A stretch of DNA of 28,603 nt from Draconibacterium sp. (GCA_027011835.1 JALUZN010000204.1:1-28603), one strand, 5' to 3'. Numbered from the stretch's first letter, positions 7,522-15,867 are shown. Numbers and translations are program-made. The notes: generated by a model not told the origin, from the letters alone.

Positions 7522-8505
7522 TTAGTTCAACTTCGCTTCAATAATCCGGGTAATTATTCCTTTTAATGTAAGTTGCATGGCTTCAATCTGTTGCGGAATA
7601 AAGCTGGTTTCGGTCATTCCCGGCGTAGTATTTACTTCGAGGAAATAGAATTCGTTGTTCATTAAAATAAAGTCGATTCGTGCAATTCCCGAACACTCGC
7701 ATAAATCGTAAATTTTGGAACTTAAACGCTGGCACTGTTTCGTTTGACTTTCGGAAAGTCGTGCCGGTGTAATTTCGTTGGCTGCACCGGGTCGGTATTT
7801 TGCATCGAAATCGAAGAATTCATTTTCGGTAATAATTTCGGTTACCGGTAAAACTATTTTCTCGTCACCTGTTTGTATTACTCCACAGGTAAATTCCTGC
7901 CCGTCAATAAATTGCTCAATCAATACTTCGTTGCTTTCTTGTTGTGCTTTTTTTATGGCTGGTAAAATTTCCTCTACTGTTTTTACTTTTGTAATTCCAA
8001 AACTCGACCCGCCGGCATTGGGTTTTATAAACAATGGAAGTTTTAATTTCGAAGCAATTTCAACGGAATCAATTTTATCGTTTTTCGTTATTTTTAACGA
8101 GTTTGCCATTTTTATTCCGAAACTACGAAGATAGTTGTTGCAAAACCATTTGTTAAAAGTTAACGACGAGGAGTGTACATTTCCTGTAGAGTAGGGGATT
8201 TGAATTAAATCGAAATAGGCTTGTAAAATACCATCTTCACCCGGTGTTCCGTGTATGGTAATGTAGGCAAATGCAAACGTTATTTTTTCGCCTTTTAACC
8301 CGAAACTAAAATCGGATTTATCGATGTTGGCAATCTTTTCTTCGTTTTTAAAAACTTCCCATTTTTCCCCTTTTATTTGAATTATCCAGGGAGTAAATTT
8401 TGTTGTGTCAACAGCGTTGAAAATATTGGCACCACTCTTTACCGAAACAATAAATTCGGAAGAGTTGCCGCCCACAACAACCGCAATATTTGGTTTATTA
8501 CTCAT
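7522..8505 (-). CDS. ddl: D-alanine--D-alanine ligase
   Basis: ATP-dependent cytoplasmic ligase making the D-Ala-D-Ala dipeptide of peptidoglycan. ATP-grasp landmarks are visible: GGNSSEFIVS near the N-terminus (Glu17 and the VS pair binding D-Ala), KPNAGGSSFGI (the glycine-rich ATP loop), EQFIDGQEFTCGV, and ARIDFILMNNEFYFLEVNTTPGMTETS with the metal-binding Glu/Asn and the D-Ala-binding Ser. The frame extends to a TTG at 8517, but ATG 8505 is preferred, giving 327 aa. From that ATG the gene overlaps the rluD-type stop as ATGAGTAA, consistent with translational coupling. It is the last gene of a PASTA-RluD-Ddl operon. Confidence 0.92.
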   Translation of the reverse strand: MSNKPNIAVVVGGNSSEFIVSVKSGANIFNAVDTTKFTPWIIQIKGEKWEVFKNEEKIANIDKSDFSFGLKGEKITFAFAYITIHGTPGEDGILQAYFDLIQIPYSTGNVHSSSLTFNKWFCNNYLRSFGIKMANSLKITKNDKIDSVEIASKLKLPLFIKPNAGGSSFGITKVKTVEEILPAIKKAQQESNEVLIEQFIDGQEFTCGVIQTGDEKIVLPVTEIITENEFFDFDAKYRPGAANEITPARLSESQTKQCQRLSSKIYDLCECSGIARIDFILMNNEFYFLEVNTTPGMTETSFIPQQIEAMQLTLKGIITRIIEAKLN

Positions 8506-9535
8506 TTCTGTTTGCAATATAGTTTTCCCATTTTTCTATTGCCGAAGCTAAATCGTCGGGCAGTTCAGAATTAAACCGCATCATTTCGCCGGTAGTTGGA
8601 TGTACAAACCCGAGCGTTTTAGCGTGCAACGCTTGGCGTGGTAAAATTTTAAAACAATTTATTACAAATTGTTTGTATTTACTAAATGTAGTTCCGCGTA
8701 ATATTTTGTCGCCTCCGTAATTCGAGTCGTTAAAAAGCGGGTGGTTAATGTATTTCATATGCACTCTTATTTGGTGTGTGCGCCCTGTCTCGAGCCTGCA
8801 TTCTACCAATGTTACATAACCAATTCGTTTTAAAACTTTGTAGTGCGTTACGGCATGTTTTCCAAAATCACCTTCCGGGAAAACAGTAAAAACCTGTCTG
8901 TTTTTCAGGCTCCGTCCAATATTTCCGGTAATTGTACCTTCGTCTTCTTTTAGGCTTCCCCATACCAGCGCATGGTAGCGCCGCTCGGTAGTTTTATTAA
9001 AAAACTGAAGGGCAAGTTTATTCTTGGCCAATTCAGTTTTGGCCACTACCATTAACCCCGACGTGTCTTTATCAATCCGGTGTACCAGGCCGGGGCGTGG
9101 GTCTTCGCTGTTAAACAGCGGCAAATCTTTAAAATAGTATGCCAGTGCATTTACCAGTGTGCCCGAATAGTTTCCGTGCCCGGGATGTACAACCAACCCC
9201 GGAGGTTTGTTAATAACAAGCAGTTGGTCGTCTTCGTAAACAATATTTAGCGGAATATCTTCGGCAATAATTTTTAGTTCGCGCCGCGGATAGTCCATAA
9301 CAATTACAATTTCGTCGTTGGGCTTAACTTTGTAGTTGGGTTTAACCGGTTTGTTATTGGCAAGAATATTTCCGGCATCGGCAGCCGCCTGAATACGACT
9401 CCGCGAGGCATTCTCGATGCGGTTCGAAAGAAACTTATCGATACGCAGAGCAGTTTGTCCGGCATCAACAGTTAAGCGGTAATGTTCGAACAATCCCTCT
9501 TCCTGTTCCTCGTTTTCGTTCGTGTATTCACTCAT
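8498..9535 (-). CDS. rluD: RluA-family pseudouridine synthase (RluD-like)
   Basis: Isomerises uridine to pseudouridine in RNA, probably in 23S rRNA helix 69 as RluD does. An N-terminal S4 RNA-binding domain (about residues 25-85, with RIDKFLSNR) is followed by the catalytic domain. The nucleophile is Asp155 in VHRIDKDTSG, and the conserved GRTHQIRVHM follows near residue 260. Its 345 aa are slightly longer than E. coli RluD because of an acidic N-terminal tail. The gene lies 2 nt after the PASTA gene and overlaps ddl by 8 nt. RluD is preferred over RluA/RluC because of the S4 domain and this operon position, which is common in Bacteroidota; the exact target uridines are inferred. Confidence 0.88.
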   Translation of the reverse strand: MSEYTNENEEQEEGLFEHYRLTVDAGQTALRIDKFLSNRIENASRSRIQAAADAGNILANNKPVKPNYKVKPNDEIVIVMDYPRRELKIIAEDIPLNIVYEDDQLLVINKPPGLVVHPGHGNYSGTLVNALAYYFKDLPLFNSEDPRPGLVHRIDKDTSGLMVVAKTELAKNKLALQFFNKTTERRYHALVWGSLKEDEGTITGNIGRSLKNRQVFTVFPEGDFGKHAVTHYKVLKRIGYVTLVECRLETGRTHQIRVHMKYINHPLFNDSNYGGDKILRGTTFSKYKQFVINCFKILPRQALHAKTLGFVHPTTGEMMRFNSELPDDLASAIEKWENYIANRNE

Positions 9536-9537
9536 TT

Positions 9538-10353
9538 TTATTTGTCTGAAATTTCTTCTCCTGTTATCTTTTTTATCTTCTCTTCGTCAACAGTTACCCA
9601 CAAATCAACCGAAGTTCCCATTTCTACCATCGATGTGGTTTTCGGATTCGGGTACTGTTTCCAAACAACGGCATTTAACGAGTCTTCGGCTGTTGCAATT
9701 GATTGGTCGTAAATTAAAACACCCGAATTGAGCATGGCGTTTGTTATAACCTCCTTGGCCGAATCGATAGTCATATTTGTTAAATCGGGCAGTGGTGTTT
9801 GTTCGTTTTCCGAATCGCGCCCCACTACAAAATCGATTGTGCTTCCTTTAATAAGTAAGTTCCCCGGCAGGACTTCCATCGAATCCTGCGTAACTTTCAA
9901 TACCAGATTGTTATATTCCGATGGCTGGTATGATATTTCGCCAACAAGCAGCCCGCTGTTTTTTGTTAAAACCTGTGCTTGCCGGAAAGAGATGTCGGTA
10001 AGTTTTGGCAGCGCCACCCGCTCTTTTTGTGTGTAGTTAATGGTAAGAAAAATAGTGCGGTTTTCTTTTACTCTGAAACCCGCTTTCGGTACCTGGTCGA
10101 CAACGCCGCCGGGCTGAACGGCGTCGGTATAAACCGAGTCGATGATATTAATGCGAAGATGATTTTCTTCGGCAATTGTCATAACTTCCTGCTGAAGCAT
10201 TCCTGTGAAATCGGGAACCGGATTCGATTCGCCATGATGTGTATACGTTTTTAAACTTTGAAGAACAACAACAATAATTGCAACAACCAAAATTACCGCA
10301 ATTAGTAAATTCAATAAAAATACTCTACTGACTAAAAATTTCTTTAAACTCAT
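9538..10353 (-). CDS. Membrane-anchored protein with three PASTA domains
   Basis: A 271-aa bitopic protein with a short cytoplasmic tail, a transmembrane helix at residues 11-33 and three periplasmic PASTA domains at about 44-110, 112-180 and 186-255. Each begins with a P-D/K-L/F-T-like turn and ends in a beta strand. PASTA domains bind or sense peptidoglycan-like ligands. Here they are not attached to a serine/threonine kinase or a PBP, as they are in Gram-positive proteins. It is the first gene of the operon with rluD and ddl (2-nt gap), tying it to cell-wall synthesis. What it signals to, if anything, is unknown. It starts with ATG just before the basic LKKFLVSR segment. Confidence 0.88.
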   Translation of the reverse strand: MSLKKFLVSRVFLLNLLIAVILVVAIIVVVLQSLKTYTHHGESNPVPDFTGMLQQEVMTIAEENHLRINIIDSVYTDAVQPGGVVDQVPKAGFRVKENRTIFLTINYTQKERVALPKLTDISFRQAQVLTKNSGLLVGEISYQPSEYNNLVLKVTQDSMEVLPGNLLIKGSTIDFVVGRDSENEQTPLPDLTNMTIDSAKEVITNAMLNSGVLIYDQSIATAEDSLNAVVWKQYPNPKTTSMVEMGTSVDLWVTVDEEKIKKITGEEISDK

Positions 10354-10399
10354 CTTAATTTTAAGTGGTTACAACATTCATTATCTCTTCGAAAAACCT

Positions 10400-10407
10400 C
10401 AAAGCTA
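10400..10407 (-). promoter_or_regulatory. Candidate -7 box of the PASTA-rluD-ddl operon
   Basis: On the minus strand, TAGCTTTG (10407-10400) matches TAnnTTTG and lies 46 nt before the ATG. The nearest upstream TTG is 24 nt away, a little long. A second match, TATTTTTG at 10439-10432, is an alternative. Confidence 0.35.
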
Positions 10408-10500
10408 ATAATCTTAACGATTATTGTAAAACAAAAATAACCCAAAAAAAGTATGCTGAAAGATAAAACTGATTTTTATGAAAAGAATAGTTCGTTAGTT

Positions 10501-10549
10501 TTTTGTCTTGGCTCCAGCACCTTGGCTCTTGATTCTGGCATCTTGGTTC
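10501..10549. repeat. Array of seven degenerate heptamers
   Basis: Seven consecutive 7-nt units in exact register, with consensus TTGGCTC on the plus strand. Two units (10508-10514 and 10522-10528) are identical, TTGGTTC (10543-10549) and TTGATTC (10529-10535) are one mismatch away, and the remaining units are looser. The array lies 15 nt past the mqnE stop, in the 210-bp gap before the PASTA gene. It is non-coding and resembles in period, but not sequence, the array at 2074-2115. Confidence 0.55.
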
Positions 10550-10563
10550 TAACAATCTATTAG

Positions 10564-11682
10564 TTAATACAGCTTAAGAATGTTGTAAACCGAATCTCTT
10601 TCAACCGGAATTAGTTGCAACTCTTTTATTAAGTTAATTAATTCGTTGCTGCTGGCAGCCGGATTTTCTTCGGAGCCTGCCATCGAATATATTTTTGTCG
10701 AATCGTCGATTGTGCCGTCTAAGTCGTCAACTCCAAACTCTAACGAAAGTTGTGCGGCCTGTTTTCCAATCATTGGCCAATACGCTTTCAGGTGCGGAAT
10801 ATTGTCGAGGAAAATACGCGAGACGGCATAATTCTTTAAATCTTCAATTAAAGTTGTCTCTCTAACTCTCGAATATTCATTGTTTTCGCGTTTAAATTTT
10901 AGTGGAATAAATGCGTTAAATCCGTTTGTTTTTTCCTGAGTTTCGCGTAGTCGGTTTAAATGGTCAACCCGCTGTTCGTAGTTTTCAAGCAATCCGTAAA
11001 GAATGGTTGCATTGGTGGGAATTCCCAATTTATGTGCTACGGTATGAATTCTCAGCCACTCTTCCGAACCCGTTTTGTCGGGGCAGATATTTGCCCGTAG
11101 TTTCTCGTCGAAAATTTCGGCACCGCCACCTGGCATCGATTCCAGTCCGGCGTCTTTTAATTTTTGCAATCCCTCTTCAACCGTTATATTTCCCATCTGG
11201 CACATCTGGTCAATCTCTACTGCTGTAAATGCCTTAATGTGCAAATGTGGTGCTGTTTTTTTTATTGCCTGTACCATTTCGATGTAAAAGTTCACATCGC
11301 GATTTGGGTGAACGCCGCCAACAATATGAATTTCGGTGGCTCCACTTTTTTTATGCTTTTCTATCTCGGTCAGAATATCGTCGATACTCAATTCCCAGGC
11401 TCCTTTTTGCCCTTCGCGCCTGCGGTACGAACAGAATTTGCAGTGGTTCACACAAATGTTTGTGGGTTCAACATGAAAATTCCGATTAAAATAGACATAA
11501 TCTCCACTGAGCCGTTTTTTTGTTACTCCGGCTAAAACACCCAGCAGTGCAAGCTCCGATGTGTTGTAAAGTTCAACGGCATCTTCCATCGAAATTCGCT
11601 CGGCATTAAAAACTTTCTCGGCAATTGTTTTTAACGAAGCTGAAATATGTAACGACTGAATTATGCTTCTGGCTGTATTCAT
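10564..11682 (-). CDS. mqnE: Aminodeoxyfutalosine synthase (radical SAM)
   Basis: Radical SAM enzyme of the futalosine route to menaquinone. It joins 3-enolpyruvylbenzoate-type substrate chemistry to SAM to give aminodeoxyfutalosine. The 4Fe-4S cluster cysteines are C77, C81 and C84 in CVNHCKFC, followed by SYRRR. MqnE-type features include HIVGGVHP near residue 120, MPGGGAEIFD near 183 and FIPLKFKREN. The paralogue MqnC normally has FAFYR-like residues after the cluster and a different C-terminal block, so MqnE is preferred. Its 372 aa are standard. The gene is alone; the other mqn genes are not in the window. It lies downstream of rpmH but is separated from it by a terminator-like hairpin. 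Confidence 0.87.
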   Translation of the reverse strand: MNTARSIIQSLHISASLKTIAEKVFNAERISMEDAVELYNTSELALLGVLAGVTKKRLSGDYVYFNRNFHVEPTNICVNHCKFCSYRRREGQKGAWELSIDDILTEIEKHKKSGATEIHIVGGVHPNRDVNFYIEMVQAIKKTAPHLHIKAFTAVEIDQMCQMGNITVEEGLQKLKDAGLESMPGGGAEIFDEKLRANICPDKTGSEEWLRIHTVAHKLGIPTNATILYGLLENYEQRVDHLNRLRETQEKTNGFNAFIPLKFKRENNEYSRVRETTLIEDLKNYAVSRIFLDNIPHLKAYWPMIGKQAAQLSLEFGVDDLDGTIDDSTKIYSMAGSEENPAASSNELINLIKELQLIPVERDSVYNILKLY

Positions 11683-11764
11683 TTTGAGTATTCTTTGCTC
11701 GTTTTTAACTTATCGTGTTATACTCAACCTATTTAGCTTTGAGATATTCATACCCATAAACACG

Positions 11765-11793
11765 AAAAGGTAAAGAATACAATTCTTTACCTT
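11765..11793 (-). terminator. Rho-independent terminator of rpmH
   Basis: Read on the minus strand, a 10-bp perfect stem (11791-11782 with 11778-11769, loop TGT) is flanked by AAGG/CCTT pairing and followed by a TTTT tract. It begins 28 nt beyond the rpmH stop. It separates rpmH from mqnE, although read-through is possible with so short a U-tract. Confidence 0.6.
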
Positions 11794-11818
11794 CCCGCAA
11801 AAGTTGAAAGTATTAAAA

Positions 11819-11977
11819 CTATCTTTTGTGTCTCGGTTCGTCCGAAACAGATAATTTCTTTCTTCCTTTTGCACGACGAGCTTTAATTACTTTACGCCCA
11901 CTTACAGTCGACATTCTCTCTCTAAACCCGTGCTTGTTTTTTCTTTTTCTATTCGATGGCTGAAATGTTCTTTTCAT
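11819..11977 (-). CDS. rpmH: 50S ribosomal protein L34
   Basis: A 52-codon gene. The translation begins MKRTFQPSNRKRKNKHGFRE, continues with RMSTVSGRKVIKARRAKGRKKLSV and ends EPRHKR. This is the standard L34 sequence: the MKRTFQPS start, the HGFRERM block and the RRAKGRKKL block, which binds 23S rRNA. The C-terminal SDEPRHKR tail adds a few residues beyond the 44-46 aa of E. coli-type L34, as is usual in Bacteroidota. It starts with ATG at 11977. It has its own near-consensus promoter (12022-12052) and a terminator, so it appears to be a single-gene transcription unit. No dnaA, rnpA or yidC neighbour is seen, unlike the classical origin-proximal arrangement. Confidence 0.96.
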   Translation of the reverse strand: MKRTFQPSNRKRKNKHGFRERMSTVSGRKVIKARRAKGRKKLSVSDEPRHKR

Positions 11978-12021
11978 CTCTATCTGTTTTTAATCTTTTA
12001 TTGTCTATAAATTTCGGACTG

Positions 12022-12052
12022 CAAAAATAGGTCTTTTTTTATTTCTGCCAAA
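12022..12052 (-). promoter_or_regulatory. Promoter of rpmH
   Basis: On the minus strand, TTTG (12052-12049), a 19-nt spacer and TATTTTTG (12029-12022) match the Bacteroidota housekeeping promoter TTTG-N19-TAnnTTTG in sequence and spacing. This predicts a leader of about 35-40 nt. Confidence 0.65.
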
Positions 12053-12108
12053 ACAATGAGCTGTTTTTTACAAGAAATAACATGCGCTTTAACTATTCAA
12101 TGGCAGAA

Positions 12109-12477
12109 CTATTTCGAAAAAATAAGTTTTAAAGCCATTCCAATCATCAATACGCCAAAAACGCGACGTAGCATTTTGTCGGAAATGTTTAGCGAGAATT
12201 GCGAGCCGAAGTAAGCTCCAACAACAAATGTAATGGAAAGAACAAGTGCAATTTTCCAGTTAACATTCCCGTCTTTCCAATAGTTCCACGCAGCCAAAAT
12301 ACCAACCGGGGGCAACATAAAAGCGAGGCTTGTTCCCTGTGCTTCATGCTGCGACAATCCTAAAATAAAAACCAGTGCAGGAATAACAATTATTGCACCG
12401 CCTATTCCAAAAATGCCTGACAAAAGTCCCGAAATTATACCAATAACAATTAAAATAATCAGTTGTGTTATGCCCAT
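12109..12477 (-). CDS. Half-length TauE/SafE family permease
   Basis: A membrane protein of the TauE/SafE family (PF01925), whose members export or import sulfite, sulfoacetate and other organic anions. Only 122 aa and about four helices (roughly residues 4-25, 28-62, 74-93 and 100-119) are present, half the usual 240-260 aa. The family-typical GLLSGIFGIGGAIIVIPALV is complete at the N-terminus, so this is an intact N-terminal repeat rather than a random fragment. Half-length members occur in Bacteroidota, often as adjacent pairs; no second half is nearby. It would have to act as a dimer. It starts with ATG 4 nt after the response regulator stop, so it is likely co-transcribed with the two-component system. 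Substrate unknown. Confidence 0.75.
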   Translation of the reverse strand: MGITQLIILIVIGIISGLLSGIFGIGGAIIVIPALVFILGLSQHEAQGTSLAFMLPPVGILAAWNYWKDGNVNWKIALVLSITFVVGAYFGSQFSLNISDKMLRRVFGVLMIGMALKLIFSK

Positions 12478-12481
12478 ATCT

Positions 12482-13192
12482 TTAGTCCTCTTTTTTTATT
12501 GAAAAACGAAATCCAATACCATGTAAGTTGGTAATTTTAATATTGGTATCGGCTTTAAAATATTTACGTAATCGCGAAATAAAAACATCTAAACTGCGCC
12601 CGAGATAATAATCGTTTGAACCCCAAACATTTTGCAAAATATCGTTGCGACTAAGAACTTTATTTGAGTTTTCGGTAAAATACCGAATCAATTCGGCCTC
12701 TTTTAATGTAAGCGTTCGCGTGTCGCCATTAATTGAAAGAGTAAGGTCGTCGCAATTAAACAGAAATTTCCCAACTTGTTTTGTTTTTATTTGAGATGTA
12801 TTGGAAATGTGTTTCGATTGACTGCGCTTTAAAAATATTTTAATCTTCAGCAGCAGCTCTTCCATACTAAATGGTTTCGATATGTAGTCGTCGCCACCAA
12901 TGGTTAGCCCGGTTATTTTATCTTCGGTCATTGCACGTGCAGTAAGAAAAATAATTGGAATCTGCTGATTGGTTTTTCGTACCGTTTCGGCAACTTTAAA
13001 CCCGTCAATTTTTGGCAACATAACATCTAAAACAATTATATCGAACTTGTTTGTGTTAAAAAGTGCCAACGCTTTTTCTCCGTCTTCGGCAATTTCAACC
13101 AGGTAATTGTTCTCCTCCAGATTGTCTTTCACAATAAACCGTAAAGCTTCGTCGTCTTCAACCAATAATATTTTTACCCGGGATTCGTTCAT
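12482..13192 (-). CDS. OmpR-family response regulator
   Basis: Cytoplasmic transcription regulator of 236 aa. The receiver domain (about residues 6-120) has the acidic pair in VEDDEA, phosphoacceptor Asp56 in VLDVMLP, the switch Thr in FLTARA and Lys in YISKPFS. The C-terminal winged-helix DNA-binding domain (about 140-233) has TLTLKEAELIRYF and the recognition region RSLDVFISRLRKYF. It overlaps the sensor kinase gene by 4 nt (ATGA), and the half TauE permease follows 4 nt after its stop. It is probably the partner of that kinase. Targets are not evident; the permease may be one, or may simply be co-transcribed. Confidence 0.93.
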   Translation of the reverse strand: MNESRVKILLVEDDEALRFIVKDNLEENNYLVEIAEDGEKALALFNTNKFDIIVLDVMLPKIDGFKVAETVRKTNQQIPIIFLTARAMTEDKITGLTIGGDDYISKPFSMEELLLKIKIFLKRSQSKHISNTSQIKTKQVGKFLFNCDDLTLSINGDTRTLTLKEAELIRYFTENSNKVLSRNDILQNVWGSNDYYLGRSLDVFISRLRKYFKADTNIKITNLHGIGFRFSIKKED

Positions 13193-14460
13193 TTTTTATT
13201 CTGAATATAAAGTGTAAATATACTTCCTCCGTTGCTATTTTCATCAACTTTTATTTTCCATTTATGGGCATCTGTCATTTTTTTAACATAGTCTAATCCC
13301 AATCCAAACCCTTTTACATTATGAACATTTCCGGTAGGAACGCGGTAAAATTTTGTAAAAATCTTTTTTCGCTGGTCTTTCGAAATGCCAATTCCATTGT
13401 CGGCAAAACTCAACACAAAACGATTGTTTTGTTTTGTTAGTTTCACTTCAATAACGGGCTGTTTTTCACAGTATTTAACGGCATTCTCAAGTATATTCAA
13501 AACCAAATTTGTAAAATGAAATTTGTCGGCATAAATAACTGCATCGGTCTCTTCTGTTTTAATCCGAACGGTTGCGCTTTGTCCAAAATCTGTTTTCGAA
13601 AACTGTTCAATAATTTCCGTTAATGCCTCATAAAGTTTTATCTCTTCACGATTTAATCGTATCCGGTTTTTTTCTAACGAAGCAAGATTAAGTACTTTCT
13701 CCACGTTTTTCGACAGCCGGTTGTTTTGCTCCTCAATAATGCGTGCATATTCAAACAAGCGTTTAGGCGAGTTAATAATTTTTTTGTTACTAATTACTTT
13801 TGCCGAAAGTGCAATAGACGAGATGGGCGTTTTTAACTCGTGCGTTAAATTGTTTATAAAGTTTTTTTGAACTTCGGAAAGTTGTCGCTGTTTGATTATT
13901 ACCCAAAGTGTGTACCCAAAAAAGAGAATTACAACAATCAGCAGTCCGGTTAAAAAGTACCAGATTGAGAGATGCGAAATAAGAAATGCCGAACGGTTTG
14001 GGAAATGAATACCAAAATAATTGGTGTAGTTTTTATTCATTGGAAAATCGAACTGCGATGGTTTCTCCTCAAGATTTGTAGAAATATATGTACGCTCTTC
14101 CATCTGTTCCGAGTCGGGGTTGTAAATGGCATATTCAAAATCGGTGTAAATTTCGTGCTTCTTTAGCTGTTCAATTAAATTTGTTTTCAGCAAATCGTTG
14201 TCGATAGCAGTATTTACATTTACCAAATAGTAATTGCCCGAAACAAGCTCAACCGGAGTAATACTGTCGAAATTCGCACTCTTCCCCCCTGCAAGTAAAA
14301 TTTGCCAGGCAACCTCTTTTAGCGCAACACTTGTACTTTCACGAAACTGTTTCTCCGAAAAATTGTACGAACTTCGCAGAAAGATAAACTGAATGAAAAA
14401 AACTCCGGCAACTGAAATGGTAGCTAAAAATATGATGTATTTTAACGCTTTTCCTTTCAT
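13189..14460 (-). CDS. Sensor histidine kinase
   Basis: A 423-aa inner-membrane kinase. Transmembrane helices lie at about residues 7-29 and 169-192, flanking a periplasmic sensor domain of about 140 aa with no recognised fold. HisKA carries phosphorylated His207 in NNLTHELKTPISS. HATPase_c has an N box (LNILENAVKYC), G1 (DNGIGIS), an F box (FTKFYR) and G2 (GFGLGLDYV). No HAMP domain is obvious between helix 2 and HisKA. The gene starts with ATG and overlaps the response regulator by 4 nt. The periplasmic part has no cysteine pairs or metal motifs, so the signal cannot be guessed. Confidence 0.93.
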   Translation of the reverse strand: MKGKALKYIIFLATISVAGVFFIQFIFLRSSYNFSEKQFRESTSVALKEVAWQILLAGGKSANFDSITPVELVSGNYYLVNVNTAIDNDLLKTNLIEQLKKHEIYTDFEYAIYNPDSEQMEERTYISTNLEEKPSQFDFPMNKNYTNYFGIHFPNRSAFLISHLSIWYFLTGLLIVVILFFGYTLWVIIKQRQLSEVQKNFINNLTHELKTPISSIALSAKVISNKKIINSPKRLFEYARIIEEQNNRLSKNVEKVLNLASLEKNRIRLNREEIKLYEALTEIIEQFSKTDFGQSATVRIKTEETDAVIYADKFHFTNLVLNILENAVKYCEKQPVIEVKLTKQNNRFVLSFADNGIGISKDQRKKIFTKFYRVPTGNVHNVKGFGLGLDYVKKMTDAHKWKIKVDENSNGGSIFTLYIQNKK

Positions 14461-14617
14461 TCTGAAAATTGATTTCTGCGAAACTACGTAAAATTTAACT
14501 CTTTATAAAGTTGCCTTGCATTTATTCATTTTCGTTGTTTAAAGTAAAAGGGGATTTTCGAGATTGACAGATTTTCGATTCGACTTTAAACAATTTCTAA
14601 AAATAAAAAGTTCTTTT

Positions 14618-14648
14618 TTTGATTATTGTTAAAGAGCTGTTACATTTG
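14618..14648 (+). promoter_or_regulatory. Promoter of the lipoprotein gene at 14728
   Basis: TTTG (14618-14621), a 19-nt spacer and TACATTTG (14641-14648) match the Bacteroidota promoter consensus in sequence and spacing. The predicted transcript starts around 14655. An in-frame TTG at 14626 lies inside the promoter and so cannot be the translation start. Confidence 0.6.
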
Positions 14649-14727
14649 TAATAACACTTTTTGGAAGCTTATTGAATTAAATCCATATTGTTACTTTTCA
14701 AAATTAAAACCAAACTTGTCTACTATT

Positions 14728-15861
14728 ATGAAAAACATCCTCGGATTTCTTTTAACCGTAATTGTTTTTACAACATCGTGTTCGTCGGGTAAAAAAGCAT
14801 TAGAAAAAGGCGATTACTATTCGGCAATGGAGAAGGCGGTAAGTCGTTTGCAGTCGTCGCCAAACAACAGCAATGCAACTCGGGTTTTGCAAGATGGTTA
14901 TCAGCAGGCACTCGATTGGTCGCAAAACGAGTTAGACCAAATTCTTTCGGGAAGTAATTCGTTTAAATGGGAAGAGGCCATTAATATAATGACACAGGTA
15001 AACGCTCTTGCCGACAAAATTAACGCCACTCCCGCTGCACGGAAAATAATCAGGAACCCCAAAAGATACACATCGGAACTCGACCTTGCCTACGACAAAG
15101 CAACCGAAGAGCGGTACAATGCCGGGCTTTATAATTTAAAAGCACACACACGCGAATCGGCACGTATTGCGTATAACCACTTTTTAAAAGCCAATAGTTT
15201 TACTCCCGGATACAAAGATGTTGCCGAGCAGCTGGCCATTTCGAAAAAACTGGCAACCGTAACCGTTATTTTAGAAACCATTCCGCTAAACACAATTAAA
15301 TACAAACTCTCTTCGGAATTTTTCTACAACGAAATTTATAATGCAATGAATAAACGATTTCCGCGTGCAAGCTTTGTAAATTTCTATTCGCTTGACGAAG
15401 CTGAAAAAGCAAAATTAAAACATCCCGATTTTGTTGTTCGGGTGGAATTTTACGATTTTACAGTTGGAAATACCGAACATACCGAAGTGGAAGAGATGGT
15501 AAAACGCAAAGTTGAAATTCCTGCAACCGACTCAACGCGGGCAAAGCACATTAATTACGAGGCAAAATTAAAAACCTACACCGATAAGGTTATTTCGGAA
15601 GGCTCGGTAAATATGAAAATTATTGATTTTAATAACAATAAAGTAATTAGGAAAAGACATTTCCCCGGCTCGTTTGTTTGGATAAACGACTATGCAATTT
15701 ACGTTGGCGACATTGAAGCGTTGAACAACAAACAGCTGGAATTAACAAAAAGAAAAGCACTGCCACTTCCTCCAAAACAAGACCTTTTTATTGAGTTTAC
15801 CAAACCAATTCATTCTCAGATAACCCAAAATCTACGCAGCTTTTTTAGTAGTTACGATTGA
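14728..15861 (+). CDS. Lipoprotein of unknown function
   Basis: A 377-aa envelope lipoprotein that I do not recognise. The signal peptide MKNILGFLLTVIVF ends in lipobox TTSC (Cys18) followed by SSGKK; this Lys-rich stretch does not resemble the acidic Bacteroidota surface-export signal, so the protein may remain periplasmic. Residues about 20-200 are helical and repeat-like, starting with a TPR-like segment (ALEKGDYYSAMEKAVSRLQ) and with YNHFLKANSFTPGY further on. The C-terminal half is mixed beta with many charged residues (VVRVEFYDFTVGN, VNMKIIDFNNNKVI). The frame is open from 14626, but ATG 14728 is chosen because of the signal peptide and the promoter. It lies 6 nt before the kinase-fold gene, in one transcription unit. 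Confidence 0.82.
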   Translation: MKNILGFLLTVIVFTTSCSSGKKALEKGDYYSAMEKAVSRLQSSPNNSNATRVLQDGYQQALDWSQNELDQILSGSNSFKWEEAINIMTQVNALADKINATPAARKIIRNPKRYTSELDLAYDKATEERYNAGLYNLKAHTRESARIAYNHFLKANSFTPGYKDVAEQLAISKKLATVTVILETIPLNTIKYKLSSEFFYNEIYNAMNKRFPRASFVNFYSLDEAEKAKLKHPDFVVRVEFYDFTVGNTEHTEVEEMVKRKVEIPATDSTRAKHINYEAKLKTYTDKVISEGSVNMKIIDFNNNKVIRKRHFPGSFVWINDYAIYVGDIEALNNKQLELTKRKALPLPPKQDLFIEFTKPIHSQITQNLRSFFSSYD

Positions 15862-15867
15862 TGAAAG

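Noticed and set aside
11819..11977. Chromosome replication origin near rpmH
   Set aside because: rpmH marks oriC in some bacteria, but no dnaA, rnpA or DnaA-box cluster is visible here.
14626..14727. N-terminal extension of the lipoprotein gene
   Set aside because: The TTG at 14626 lies inside the promoter, and the extension would bury the signal peptide and lipobox.
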